DNA of 64,000 nt from Onthophagus taurus (Eukaryota > Arthropoda > Insecta > Coleoptera > Scarabaeidae), in NCBI RefSeq assembly GCF_036711975.1, contig NC_091973.1, positions 7,192,001 to 7,256,000 of the forward strand, written 5' to 3'. The translations under genes and the position numbers were made by a program. Position 1 is the first letter of the stretch. Every line of letters starts with the position of its first letter. This document shows positions 1 to 11,903 of this stretch, piece by piece. Under the pieces are notes generated by a model. The model was not told the origin of the DNA and ran no database searches. It saw nothing but the letters and a program-made list of their open reading frames with translations.

Positions 1-580
1 AAGTCAAGGGGATTTTTTAATTTTGGCATGTTCGAGATTATTTTTTTTAATTTTTTCTACAAATTTTTGTTATTAACACAACTATTTTTATACCACATCC
101 GAAAATATAATATTTTAGCTTCAACTTGTGATATAAATCGTTTCATAACTCCAAAAAATAAAGTTAATATGATTTTTTTTAATTTTGACGTTTTCGAACA
201 TAACCTAATTCAAGTTAATTAATTTTAAAGAACTTCCTTCTACAAATTTTTATTATTAACATATCAATTTTTAAATCATGTCATGAAATATCATCTTTTA
301 TCTTCAATTTGTGATATAAATCACTTCTTAATTTATTAAAATTTTATTATATTAATTAATTAAAATTAATTAATTATTAAAATTTTTATTATACATCAAA
401 GAAACCACTTGTGATATAAATCGTTTCTTAACTCTAAAAAATAAAGTTAACACGATTTTTTTTAATTAAAAAAAAAATAATATTAAATAAAAACTTTAAA
501 ATAAGATTGTCAAAATGGTCATTTTGTGTGCTGTGGTAGTTCTAGTGTTAAATAAAATTAAAACGATTTTTTTTATTTAG
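1..580 (+). repeat. Naa35 intron with degenerate ~190-bp repeat
   Basis: Very AT-rich sequence ending in a pyrimidine tract and AG just before the first recognisable Naa35 exon at 581. The phrase CTTGTGATATAAATCGTTTC and its surroundings recur near 125, 307 and 407, with a shared TTCTACAAATTTTTRTTATTAAC upstream of the first two, so the block looks like 2-3 decayed copies of a ~190-bp unit. The open frame at 28-222 is low-complexity and not coding-like. Earlier Naa35 exons must lie upstream of the window. Confidence 0.55.
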
Positions 581-2242
581 ATTGAAGGCTTGGTGGCTTT
601 ATTTACCCGAATAAAATTTATGCGAGTTTTGTACCAAGTTTTAATAATGTTGATTCAGCGCAAAGATGATTCCCCAATGATAATCGATTGTCATCGACTT
701 TTGGCGGCTGCTTCCGATATGTTATTTGTGATGAAGAAGACTGTGGAACTTGGGATTCAGCCTCCAGATGGTTCGTTTTATTTTTTTTAGTTAATTATTT
801 TTATTAATAATTTATTTTTATTCGTAGAAAACTCCCACATGATGGGGTTCCAACCTTTCATAAACCAAAGATTGCTTCCCCCAACATTTCCTAGATACAC
901 CAAGATCAAACCACGAAAAGAAGCGATGGTTTATTTTGAAATTATGATCGAGCGATTTAAAAATTTAACTAAAATACAATCAATTAATTCTTTGCATCAA
1001 GCTTTGGTGAGATTTAATTCTTTAAATTTTTTTTAATTGTGATTAATTTGTTTTTGTAGGATTTTTTTATTGAATTTAGCAAAGTGGCGCCGTGTATTTT
1101 ATCGAGATCGGCGCTCCAATTGCTGTATGTTCCAAATAATACCATTTTAACGACTGCTAATTATATGGCTTTGAAGGATATTTTAAGGGATGCTGCTAAA
1201 CAATTTATTTCGCCCCCCGCGTTGGTTTCTAAAGCTATTTTACATAATAACCAACAGGTTATTAATTTAAAAAATCTTTTTATCATTTTAAAGTGAAAAT
1301 TTTAATTTGTAGGCAAGGATTTATGTGGATACATTTTTTGCTCATTGCACGAGGCCGTTTGCAAATTTTCTCCAATTATGTGGTCATAATAGAGCGCGCC
1401 AACGGGATAAATTGGCGCATCTTCTCGAAGAGTTTACGGCGCTTCAAGATGAAGGGGAAAGAGTGGATGCTTACCTCCATAACATATCTGTGGCGTATTC
1501 CCGGCCGCATTTAGCGTGTTTTGGAACTTGGATTTTGTATCACACATTAAGAATAATGATAATGTATTTGTTATCCGGGTTCGAATTGGAATTATATAGC
1601 ATACATGAATATTATTATATTTATTGGTATCTTTATGAATTCCTTTACGGTTGGTTAATATCTGCTTTAACTCGCGCCGATACTTTTTTGATGGAACAAG
1701 AGCGCGCAATGGACGTACAAAAAACGAAAGGAACAAATAAGAAGAAGATGAAATTTAAAAAGAAAACGAGGCCGCATAACAGAGACATATTGTTTTATCA
1801 AGCGCTACAAAATATGTGTGGCGGGTATTATAAGGCTTTAATGGGATTTCGAATGGACGGGAAACTAACCATGCCGCACCCCCAATTCGACAGCGAACAA
1901 GTTCGTTATGAACACCGTTTTGCGCCGTTTCAAAATCTTTTAACGCCACCCCCCGTTCAATATGTTGAATTTCGCGATCTTATAGCTTCGAATAGATATC
2001 AACAACAATCAGCTGATAGCATGTATATGTATATTTCTGGTTGTAAACATTTTCATCAGGCGAAACAGCTCTTGGAAACTTTAAACTCAACGGATGGCGA
2101 AATTTTGGAATTACTCAGAATCGCAAAGACAAATTTTATTGTTTTAAAATTATTAGCTGGTGGTCATCGTAAAGATTCGTCTGTTCCACCCGAGTTTTTA
2201 TTTAAAACCAATAAGCATTTTCCGATTTTAAAGTTAACTTAG
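581..2242 (+). CDS. Naa35: NatC auxiliary subunit NAA35 (MAK10 homologue), 3' part
   Basis: Non-catalytic scaffold subunit of the NatC N-terminal acetyltransferase, which acetylates Met-Leu/Ile/Phe-type N termini at the ribosome with NAA30 and NAA38. Four exons join in phase: 581-770, 828-1006, 1060-1257 and 1313-2242, with GT-AG introns of 52-57 bases, giving 498 codons plus TAG. About 225 N-terminal residues, judged from the usual ~725-aa family length, lie upstream of the window. Family hallmarks seen are PFINQRLLPPTFPRY at the start of exon 2, GHNRARQRDKLAHLLEEF, then FELELYSIHEYYYIYWYLYE, a lysine-rich loop (KKKMKFKKKTRP), DSEQVRYEHRFAPF and a C-terminal LLAGGHRKDSSVPPEF. The reading frame is intact. 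AATAAA motifs occur within 50 bases after the stop. Confidence 0.95.
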
Positions 2243-2400
2243 GAAATATTATTTTTGTGTACATTTCAGGCTTTGTGTGTATAAATAAATTAATAACATA
2301 AAGGATTATTTCAGTTTTTTAAATATTTGCTTTTTACCCTATTAGTCAGAATCAAGACGGAAAAAGTATAAAATTAGCATTGAAACTATAGAGGAATCTC
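2243..2400 (+). terminator. Naa35 3' UTR and poly(A) signals
   Basis: AT-rich sequence straight after the Naa35 stop with ATAAATAAATTAATAAC at about 2280, the likely cleavage signal. Nothing else is recognisable before the LINE remnant. Confidence 0.5.
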
Positions 2401-2890
2401 GATGGCCTGCTTAGCAGACTGTATGATAGAATACTTGGAGATTTTTTGAGATTGATACCTAATCCAATCAAAATAAAGTGCACATACTTCTACCTTAATA
2501 ACAAAGAGAGACCACACGTCAGCTGAACTACACTAATTCCAAATTACCTGCAAAAAGATAACAGCTAAAGTATGCGCAAGAAACAATATTAGAAATTATG
2601 TGAAAAAAACTACTCTTATACACTAGCTTTCTGCGCTCAACCACATTCCACCTCCCAAGCTGAGAAGACTACACCCAAGCGACTTTATACAATGAGAATT
2701 TTAAGATAGAGTAAGCCGACACCTGAACAAATATAAAATATTTAGCAAGTCAGTTAAAACATATGTTCCATACATGGAACAAAACCCCGAACCCCATGTC
2801 TGACTACGGTAAGGAGAACTGCGAACTATCGGTGGATTGGATGACTTTTTCGAATGGATTAATAACTTGACAATCAACATATAGCTGTTC
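2400..2890 (+). pseudogene. Decayed Jockey/CR1-type LINE remnant (3' end of RT ORF)
   Basis: Frame-by-frame reading gives broken pieces resembling the C-terminal part of Jockey/CR1 reverse-transcriptase ORFs: KCTYFYLNNKE near 2480, TAKVCARNN near 2560 and PPPKLRRLHPSDF near 2650, separated by stops and frameshifts. No intact ORF over 60 codons remains. The assignment rests on motif resemblance only. Confidence 0.35.
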
Positions 2891-2907
2891 GTACACTTTA
2901 TATTAAC

Positions 2908-3996
2908 TAGTGGTGGAACGGATATCCGGCAACTATACGGTTTTTTTGAAGTATTGATAAAATTTTCAATGTTGCAATTTTCATCGATAACTTTCGAAAT
3001 TAATAATAATAATAATAATAGCCTTTATTGCACATTCATCAGGAAAAATGAAAAATAATTATAAATAATTGATTACAAAAATAAAAGTAAAAACAAATTA
3101 TAATAAAAAGATAATGAGATAATTAATAAAATAATGTACTACAGTAAAGTAAAGTATTACACCAAATAAAAATAAAATAAAATAAGAAAAAAAGAACAAG
3201 AACAAGAGAAAAAGAAATAGTGCAATCATGAGGCAAAGATTCAGTTGTATACTAAGTGATTTTCAATCCAAGCCTTGACAATTATTAGAGAGATATGAAA
3301 TACATCATAATCCTTAACTCTACAAAAAATAAAAAAAAAGAAAGAAAACAATATCTTAAATAAAGTAAAGAAATATTCGCAGCAAAAATTCGCTATAAAA
3401 TTAATTTCTTGAAGGATCCTTGTGGAAATATCACCAATTATTAATTAAAGTATCCTCTTTTTAATGCAAAAAGAAGTTTTGAAAAATCGCTTTTAGTTCT
3501 AGAGAAATAAATTTTTGAAATAATCGACAATTTTTTCAAATTTTGCAACTTTCGCCTATTAAGTTTTAAAAATTCGTATAAAATCCATTTCTTGGAATAT
3601 GAGTATGAAAATTTCCCAAAGTGTTAATAAAACTGTTCTCTTTCCAATGAACCAACCCGTTTTGAAAAATAACTTTTAGTTTTTGAGAAAACAATATTTG
3701 AAGTTTTGATAAAATTTTCAATTTTCATCGATAACATTCAAAATTCGCTATAAAATTTATTTCTTAAAGGATCCTTGTGGATATATCACCAATTATTAAT
3801 TAAAATATCCTCTTTTTAATGCAAAAAGTCGTTTTAAAAAATCACTTTTAGTTCTTGAGAAATAAATATCACTTCAGAAATGCACTAGAAATTATAACCA
3901 TAATGGGCGGATAGATATGCCGGATAACCGGATATCCGGCCGGAGGGGATGCCGAATATCTGTTTTTTCGCAAAATCACTATCCGTTCCATCACTA
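2908..3996. mobile_element. hAT-like non-autonomous element containing satellite monomers
   Basis: Begins TAGTGGTGGAACGGATATCC and ends GGATAGTGATTTTGCG-type sequence read on the minus strand (TAGTGATGGAACGGATA), so the ends are inverted copies of TAGTGRTGGAACGGATA, which fits hAT-type termini. The flanking 8-mers (ATATTAAC and ATTATTAC) match at only 5 of 8 positions, so no convincing duplication is left. The interior holds an (AAT)n tract near 3003 and, from about 3400, satellite monomers of the family that forms the 5.2-8.1 kb array, in opposite orientation. No transposase is encoded. The right end stops 28 bases before the Tpgs2 start codon. Confidence 0.55.
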
Positions 3997-4024
3997 ATTA
4001 TTACCATAGTAACGTTAAAACAAA

Positions 4025-5025
4025 ATGGATTTTGTCGTAGAAACGATATCAACAGATTCGTTTTACTCCAACTTATTGTTAGGTTTACCGAAAGTTTTAG
4101 AAAAAAATAAAAGATTTGGGATTAAAAAGTTGTATTTGATGAGACACCAGCCGGTGCCTAACACTGAAATTTGCGCCTGGGAGCAAAAAAATGGGATTTT
4201 GTTTCCGGAGGATCTCAGAAATTTTTATTCATCAACAGACGGGTTTTGTTACACTTGGTTTTGCGAATACGGAAGTAAGTAAATCACAATTACCGTTTCC
4301 ATCTTTATTATTACCCGATATTTTAGTGCGAAAAACAAACGTGACGGGGAAATTGGAAATATCCCCGTTAAATAAAGTTATTCAAGTTGTTGGGTACCGA
4401 ACACACACCGACCCAGGAGTCCAATTAGACGGAGTTAAATATAAATTAAAATTGGGACAAAACAGCAAAGTTTTTGAGATCTCTCAACTAGAAAACACCA
4501 AAATTTGCGTCGTTTATTTAACAACTAGATTTGTCCCAACCATATGGCTTTGCACTCAAGACATGCAATTTTATTATTTAGCTGACAATTTCACAATGTA
4601 TTTTAGAATGGCAATAGCTCACTTAGGCTTTCCATATTGGCAGCTTTTATACACTCCCCACGGAATTCCCGAATGGGCTAAAGTTAATATATATAATATA
4701 ATTAACTCATTCTAACTCACATCAAAAACATTTTTAGGTTCTTATACGATTATTTTACCCAAAAATGTTAAATAAACGGACAAAAACCGTTGAAGTAATA
4801 AAAAAGGATCGCTCGAAAAAGCTACAAGATAACTACCCCGTTAATAAATTAGACGTTAACGTTTTTAAATATCACACAAAAAGCATTCGTCCAACCACAA
4901 CGGTTGTTCGGCGAGATAAAACACCTTCACCATCAAAATCGCCGAGGAAAAAGAAATATTATTGGGTAAAAAGTAGATATTTAAAAAAAGGGGGCAATAA
5001 CATCATTATAAAAAGCAACAAATAA
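4025..5025 (+). CDS. Tpgs2: Tubulin polyglutamylase complex subunit 2 (TPGS2)
   Basis: Structural subunit of the TTLL1 tubulin polyglutamylase complex, which adds glutamate side chains to tubulin of cilia and neuronal microtubules. Three exons join in phase: 4025-4274, 4327-4682 and 4738-5025, with introns of 52 and 55 bases, giving 297 aa against about 300 in vertebrates. Family features seen are CAWEQKNGILFPEDLRNFY in exon 1, a TDGF turn, WLCTQDMQFYYLADNFTMYF, MAIAHLGFPYWQ and a GIPEWAK segment, followed by a basic low-complexity C-terminal tail (SPSKSPRKKKYYW). The second donor (AAA|GTTAAT) is weak, but phase and homology support it. The start ATG is the first in the exon, and upstream sequence becomes a transposon end within 28 bases. 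AATAAA lies just before the stop region. Confidence 0.93.
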
Positions 5026-5177
5026 AGCATCAAAAAAATATCTTATTCATTTATTTATTCCCCATCGTGAATCGTGATCGTGTTTAAAGTTTCCAAGAGC
5101 TGTTTCGCCTAAAACAAACATAAATGTGACATATACAGAGTATAAAACAAAATATAAAATACACGTATAGTTAATAT
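5026..5177. other. Tpgs2 3' flank
   Basis: Short AT-rich 3' UTR-like stretch with AATAAAG overlapping the stop codon and CATCGTGAATCGTGATCGTG near 5065. No gene is visible. Confidence 0.4.
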
Positions 5178-8090
5178 TAGTGATGGAACGGATAGTGATT
5201 TAGCGAAAAGGTCCGAATATCCGGATATTGTCGTTTAAAAAATTGTTAATTACTTCAAAAATTTATTTCTCAAGAACTAAAAGTGATTTTTCAAAACTGC
5301 TTGTTGCATTAAAAAGAGGATACCTTAATTAATAACTGGTGATATTTCCACAAGGATCCTTCCAGAAATTAATTTTATAGCGAATTTTGAAAATTATCGA
5401 TAAAAATTGCAACATCGAAAATTTTATCAAAACTTCAAATATCGTTTTCTCAAAAACTAAAAGGTATTTTTCAAAACGGATTGGTTCATTGGAAAGAGGA
5501 CACTTTTATTAATACTTTGGGAAATTTTTATGCCAACATTCCAAGAAATGGATTTTATACGAATTTTTAATACTTAATCGGCGAAAATTGCAAAATTTGA
5601 AAAAATTATCGATTATTTCAAAAATTTATTTCTCAACAACTAAAAGTGATTTTTCAAAACGACCTTTTGCATTAAAAAGAGGATACTTTAATTAATAATT
5701 GGTGATATTTCCACAAGGATCCTTCAAGAAATTAATTTTATAGCGAATTTTGAAAATTATCGCAACATCGAAAATTTTATCAAAATTTCAAATATCATTT
5801 TCTCAAAAACTAAATGTTATTTTTCTAAACGGGTTGGTTCATTGGAAAGAAGACACTTTTATTAACACTTTGGAAAATTTTCATACTCATATTCCAAGAA
5901 ATGGATTTTATACGAATTTTTAAAACTTAATCGGTGAAAATTGCAAAATTCGAAAAAGTTGTCGGTTATTTCAAAAATTTATTTCTCAAGAACTAAAAGT
6001 GATTTTTCAAAACGGCTTTTCGCATTAAAAAGAGGATACTTTAATTAATAATTGGTGATATTTTCACAAGGATCCTTCAAGAAATTAATTTTATAGCGAA
6101 TTTTGAAAATTATCGCAACATCGAAAATTTTATCAAAACTGCAAATATCATTTTCGCCAAAACTAAAAGTTATTTTTCTAAACGGGTTGGTTCATTGGAT
6201 ACAGGACACTTTTATTAACACTTTGGGAAATTTTTATACTGACATTCCAAGAAATGGATTTTATACGAATTTTTAAAACTTAATCGGCGAAAATTGCAAA
6301 ATTCGAAAAATTGTCGATTATTTCAAAAATATATTTCTCAAGAACTAAAAGTGATTTTTCAAAACGGCTTTTTGCATTAAAAAGAGGATACTTTAATTAA
6401 TAATTGGTGATATTTTCACAAGGATCCTTCAAGAAATTAATTTTATAGCGAATTTTTAAAATTATCCATGAAAATTGCAACATCGGAAATTTTATCAAAA
6501 TTTCAAATATTGTTTTCTCAAAAACTAAAAGTTATTTTGCAAAACGGGTTGGTTCATTGGAAAGAGGACACTTTTATTAACACTTTGGGAAATTTTCATA
6601 CTCATATTTCAAAAAATGGATTTTATACGAATTTTTAAAACTTAATTGGCGAAAATTGCAAAATTCGAAAAAGATGTCGGTTATTTCAAAAATTTATTTC
6701 TCAAGAACTAAAAGTGATTTTTCAAAACGGCTTTTTGCATTAAAAAGAGGATACTTTAATTAATAATTGGTGATATTTCCACAAGGATCCTTCAAGAAAT
6801 TAATTTTATAGCGAATTTTGAAAATTATCGATGAAAATTGCAAATTATCAAAACTTCAAATATTGTTTTCTCAAAAACTAAAAGATATTTTTCAAAACGG
6901 GTTGGTTCATTGGAAAGAGGACACTTTTATTAACACTTTGGGAAATTTTCATACTCATATTCCAAGAAATGGATTTTATACGAATTTTTAAAACTTAATC
7001 GGCTAAAATTGCAAAATTTGAAAAAATTGTCGATTATTTCAAAAATTTATTTCTCAAGAACTAAAAGCGATTTTTCAAAACGGCTTTTTGCATTAAAAAG
7101 AGGATACTTTAATTAATAATTGGTGATATTTCCACAAGGATCCTTCAAGAAATTAATTTTATAGCGAATTTTGAAAATTATCGATGAAAATTGCAAATTA
7201 TCAAAACTTCAAATATTGTTTTCTCAAAAACTAAAAGTTATTTTGCAAAACGGGTTGGTTCATTGGAAAGAGGACACTTTTATTAACACTTTGGGAAATT
7301 TTCATACTCATATTTCAAAAAATGGATTTTATACGAATTTTTAAAACTTAATTGGCGAAAATTGCAAAATTCGAAAAAGATGTCGGTTATTTCAAAAATT
7401 TATTTCTCAAGAACTAAAAGTGATTTTTCAAAACGGCTTTTTGCATTAAAAAGAGGATACTTTAATTAATAATTGGTGATGTTTCCACAAGGATCCTTCA
7501 AGAAATTAATTTTATAGCGAATTTTGAAAATTATCGATGAAAATTGCAAATTATCAAAACTTCAAATATTGTTTTCTCAAAAACTAAAAGATATTTTTCA
7601 AAACGGGTTGGTTCATTGGAAAGAGGACACTTTTATTAACACTTTGGTAAATTTTCATGCCAACATTCCAAGAAATGGATTTTATACGAATTTTTAAAAC
7701 TTAATCGGCGAAAATTGCAAAATTTGAAAAAATAGTCGATTATTTAAAAAAATTATTTCTCAAGAACTAAAAGTGATTTTTCAAAACGGCTTGTTGCATT
7801 AAAAAGAGGATACTTTAATTAATAATTGGTGATATTTCCACAAGGATCCTTCAAGAAATTAATTTTATAGCGAATTTTGAAAATTATCGATGTAAATTGC
7901 AAATTATCAAAACTTCAAATATTGTTTTCTCAAAAACTAAAAGATATTTTTCAAAACGGGTTGGTTCATTGGAAAGAGGACACTTTTATTAACACTTTGG
8001 GAAATTTTCATACTCATATTCCAAGAAATGGATTTTATACGAATTTTTAAAACTTAATCGGCGAAAATTGTCAAAGTGAAAATTCTTAAT
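5178..8090 (+). repeat. 355-bp dimeric satellite array headed by a hAT-like end
   Basis: Starts with TAGTGATGGAACGGATAGTG, the same terminus found inverted at 3996, then runs into about eight head-to-tail copies of a ~355-bp unit. The marker CACAAGGATCCTTC falls near 5350, 5711, 6066, 6416, 6779, 7132, 7488 and 7838. Each unit is two diverged ~178-bp halves: one has AAAAAGAGGATACTTTAATT, the other GGAAAGAGGACACTTTTATT, and both end in GAAAATTGCAA. It is therefore a dimeric higher-order repeat. No matching right-hand TIR was found; the array stops near 8090 in unrelated sequence. Confidence 0.9.
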
Positions 8091-8823
8091 TATCAAAGTG
8101 ACAAACCTGGTATAAATAAAGTTAACAAAAATTTCATTTTAAACCGAGATTTATTTCATAGATAAATATATAAATAATATAAATAAAATACAGTCTTTTT
8201 ATGATTTTGTTCCGTATATAAGTCTAATAATAAATCGATAAATAGTACATAAAGTAATTGCACATAAGCAAAACTAATGAAATGTTAACAAAAACGGGAT
8301 TATAATTTTAACAAAATTGCACGTTCGCGATAACAAAGACAATAAAACAAATATTTGTAAACAAGATAAATAATAATCCCAATGATATCGATTAAAATAC
8401 TGTAATAATATAACCGTAATGCGACATTAAATGCGATATAATAAACGTATACGTCTTTATTATCGTAATCCACTCGTCGTAAACGTTTGAAACCCCTTCG
8501 GTAGTTTGAGCTTGTATATTGCAAAACTATTTTTGTGTCATCATATATCATTTCGACAAACGTACTAGAAAATATGTTCATTTTTTTATATTTCTTTATT
8601 AGCTATTCTACAGAATATTTCTTTGTTATTGAAAAAATTCACAAAGGTCACTTTCTTGTATGATTTTCAATGGTTTTTTATTCGTTAAGTTTGTTAATTT
8701 TGCTTCCATTTATTTTATTTTTTATATTTAATCTCGGAACTATACCCACCATTTTACAACCAACAATACTTCCAATCAAAAAGCATTTAAATCTGTTTTC
8801 TTCATTAGATAAGAACGACGAAA
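8091..8823 (-). terminator. chn 3' UTR
   Basis: Directly downstream of the chn stop on the minus strand. The reverse complement carries AATAAA near 8148-8153 and other A-rich motifs near 8160-8190, so cleavage near 8130 is likely. A 93-codon minus-strand frame at 8300-8581 is Tyr/Ile-rich and has no family resemblance; it is treated as UTR. Confidence 0.5.
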
Positions 8824-9865
8824 TTAATTAGGTGGAAACGTAGGGATGATAATAGGCATGTGATTGTTAATTCCAGTGTTCGAATGTAAAAACGAATGAT
8901 CGAAGAATGGTACGCCCAGTTTATGTACGCTATTTGTTGAAGAAGGAATATCAGGTACCGCGTTATTTAAATGATTAGGTAACGTATCGTCAGAGCCACT
9001 TTTACACGGTCTTTTTACATGAACCCTGCTTGAATGTAAAACTACTTGGTAACGGTGTTTAAAACTAACGTTACAATGTTCGCAAGCGAAATTCCTCTTC
9101 GAATGTCTCCAGTACTCGTGCAACATCAGACCTGTTTTTCTCCTAAACTGACATATTTTCGCATTTCTACATTTCCTGCAACAATACGTTTTTGCCGTTA
9201 CGAATTGGGCCATGTGCTTGTCAACCAATTCGCCCAATCCTTTTCCAGAAACTTGGGACTGACTTTGAAACAACGACAACACCTTCTTCGGCTGACTTTG
9301 TTTTCTCGGTCTTTTTATTTCTTTTTGCGAAGAATTTTGGGAGTTGTGTGACAACGTCGAGTGCGTATTCATGTGTGTTATCACCATTTGTTGATTAACG
9401 AATGTGGACTTGCAAATTTGGCATCTGTAATTGTGCCTGGGGTTGATATTCTCCTTCGAATCGTCGAATTTCGCGGGAGATGCGGCGCCGTGGTTATGGA
9501 TGTGACTGTGAGTCGCCAAAGAGCCGTCGTCCTCGAACTCGCAGCCGCACGTGTGACAGACGAACAATGGAAGTTCCACTTCGTCTTCCTCGTACTCGTC
9601 CAGAGAGCTACCAACATCTCCCGCTTCAGGAAAATCCGAGTGTATCCTATGGCTTAAGTTCACTCTACTCATATCTTCCGCACCTTTCGAGTCTGCTTCC
9701 GGTTCCGATCCGTCGCTTGCCTCCATGTAATTAAATAATCTTGCTGCACCATGTTGTTTTGGAGTGTGAGGCTTCCAAGATTTTGAGTCTTGCTGAAGAA
9801 GACGATTGTTATGTTGTAACAGTACGGAAGCTGGATTTAATTCGTGACTTTTTATGGAAGATTGA
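8824..9865 (-). CDS. chn: charlatan exon 3 (C-terminal zinc fingers)
   Basis: Third and last coding exon of chn. The acceptor is TTTGTTTCAG followed by T, which completes the AA left by exon 2 to give Asn. The exon encodes about 347 residues: an acidic linker (EYEEDEVELP), C2H2 fingers FVCHTCGCEFEDDGSLATH and YRCQICKSTFVNQQMVITH, a basic stretch (KEIKRPRKQSQPKK), and a C-terminal pair with an unusual first member (CCRKCRNAKICQFRRKTG) followed by FACEHCNVSFKHRYQVVLH. The stop TAA is at 8824-8826. Joined to exons 1 and 2 the coding length is 2547 bases, an exact multiple of three. Three alternative-strand frames in this exon are shadows. Confidence 0.9.
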
Positions 9866-10039
9866 CTGAAACAAATAAATAACAAATTACAATACAACTA
9901 ACTTCATTACAACTTTTTTAGGTTCCACTATTTGTACAGTTGGCTGAGAAGAAGATTTAGTTGAGAAACAAGTAATTCAGAGCAGATTCGGATTCAATAA
10001 GCCTTCTTTGCAAAAATTTGCACAAGACCACAAACTTTA

Positions 10040-10201
10040 GTCCATTTCATGCAATACGCTATATATTAAGGTTCAAAAATTTTTGGGATTCTCGAGGTCT
10101 AGCCAACATTATAAACAACAAGAAAATGTCTGGATGTACGTTGGCCTAATTCTAAACTCCTAGAAATACCCTACCCAAATACCTTATTACATTAGTTGAT
10201 A
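10040..10201 (-). repeat. LTR fragment of the gypsy-type repeat
   Basis: Matches the LTR portion of the 18-26 kb array (CATGCAATACGCTATATATT, then CTCGAGGTCTAGCCAACATT, GTCTGGATGTACGTTGGCC and ATTAGTTGAT) and stops abruptly at 10201, where the LINE begins. The LTR end (TATGATAGTAACCA) is missing. Confidence 0.7.
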
Positions 10202-10204
10202 GAC

Positions 10205-10236
10205 AGTATGATGGTCTATCGAGAGACCATCATACT
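10205..10236. repeat. 13-bp-stem hairpin at LINE 5' end
   Basis: AGTATGATGGTCT at 10205-10217 pairs perfectly with AGACCATCATACT at 10224-10236 across a 6-base loop, exactly at the boundary between the LTR fragment and the LINE. Confidence 0.8.
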
Positions 10237-11128
10237 AGGTCTAAGGAGAGATCTTGAAGGTCGCCTGCAATGATGACCACTTTCTAACGTGGTTGAAGGC
10301 TGCAGTACTGCTGATACCGCCCCTAGAGTAACGTTGTCAGGGAAGTTGATCTTCCTACCCTCTCAAGAATCCACATTTGGATTCCCGATACTGAAGTGGA
10401 TGTGAACACCAGGCCCAAACTAGACAGCTAGATGTCGCCAACTGGTGCGTCTTCCGCTACGAAGTGAGGACTGACCCTGTGAGTCGCCTCATTGTCTTCG
10501 GGGCAACGAAGAAGGACGCCGAATGACTTAAAACCCATTAAGGTAGAATCTGCTACCTTTTCAACACTCTAAAAGCCCGCGTTGGCGGATTAAAAGACCC
10601 CGAGCAGGGCGATGGAGCAGCCGCGGAGGGAAACACGGCAGGGTGGATGGAAACAGCTGATGTTCTAACCGCTGAGGAAGATGAGGACACTCTCATCAAC
10701 CTAGACGCCAACCCCAAAACCTCGGCTTCGAGCAAGGAGTTAGATGAATCCATCCTGGATACACCTCCGCCCAGAACAGCATCAGCTGATCAACTCGCCT
10801 CTTCGAAATGAACGGAAAAGGTGGTGTATACAAGGTAACTGCCACCTTGATATCATGATTAACACTATCGCGCTGATCCAAGAACCTTGGGTTTTAAAAT
10901 CCAAGGTCTGCGGTTCTATTTTTAACTGTCCTGCCACTAATAAGGTCAGAACTGCCATTTACGTACCAAAACACGCAAACACTCACCTGTTGCCTCAGCA
11001 CACAGGCAGAGATATTACGTCGATTAGACCATCAACCGAAAGGTTAAGGAAATAACGATGGCATCAGTATACCTCCCGTATGAAGACCAGCCTCCATCTC
11101 AAGGATTGTAAAGGCTGGCCGATGACGC

Positions 11129-11903
11129 GAGGAAAGGTAACTTTTTTTTTTTTATAGAGGGGATTAGGAAATCTGCTTCCAGACACCCGGCCTAAGTTAT
11201 CATGGGGCCAGATAGTGACGGGTTGGAGGAAATTCCGACCGTCTAAAACTCTTCCCGGAACCGCCCATCAGGGCATTACTTCGGGTAAAAAAAAAACAGA
11301 AAAAGTCTCGTAATCATTGCCACTCTCGTTGTTGTTCCATGACCATCTCTCTCCAAAGTCTCTCTTCTCATCTCTTCGCTCTGCTTTTCCTGGAACACTT
11401 CTCTCATGAAAGTCCTTATGGCCTTCCATTGTCCCTCACTTTCCAACAGCAAGTGGCCTATATTGTCCGTGGTGATCGAACGACCGCACTCTTTATTGCA
11501 TACCTCTTGCGCCGCTTTAAATCTCTTACATCTAAAAATTGTATGCTCCGGGTTGTCTTCGTTGTTGCAGAACCAGCACTCGTTTGTGTCTGCTTTGCGA
11601 ATTTTGAGGAGATAACTTCCATAGATTCCGTGTCCACTAATGGCTTGTGTCATAAAATGGTCCACTTCGCCCCACTTTCTTACTGCCCATTGTTCAACAC
11701 CTGGGATAAATGTTTTCGCCCAACTCTCATACTTGACCCATCTTTCCTGCCACTTGACCATAAGTTCTCTTCTAGCTTCTCCTCTACATTCTTTTCCTTT
11801 CTCCATTATTTTATGTCTCTCTTCCACGAGCAAATCAAGGGGGGCATACTGGTGATTGCCTCTATGCACTCCCCGGACACCGTGCAATAGAGGAAAGGTA
11901 ACT
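11129..11903 (-). mobile_element. Nested 5'-truncated R1-type LINE with 14-bp TSD
   Basis: A second LINE sits antisense inside the endonuclease region of the first. It is bounded by perfect direct repeats GAGGAAAGGTAACT at 11129-11142 and 11890-11903. Its 3' end is the T-run at 11142-11153, a poly(A) tail on the minus strand. Its only ORF (minus strand, about 11895 to 11276) is the RT C-terminal region of R1/TRAS-like elements: TQAISGHGIYGSYLLKI followed by a zinc-knuckle-like CWFCNNEDNPEHTIFRC. Removing the insert restores the host endonuclease frame across the junction. Confidence 0.9.

Noticed and set aside
8300..8581. 93-codon minus-strand ORF after chn
   Set aside because: Tyr/Ile-rich, no domain, lies in the 3' UTR and fits AT-rich composition.
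9046..9734. Plus-strand frames over chn exon 3
   Set aside because: Antisense shadows of a well-supported zinc-finger exon.
11339..11890. 183-codon plus-strand ORF
   Set aside because: Antisense to the nested R1-type LINE ORF, which has recognisable motifs.
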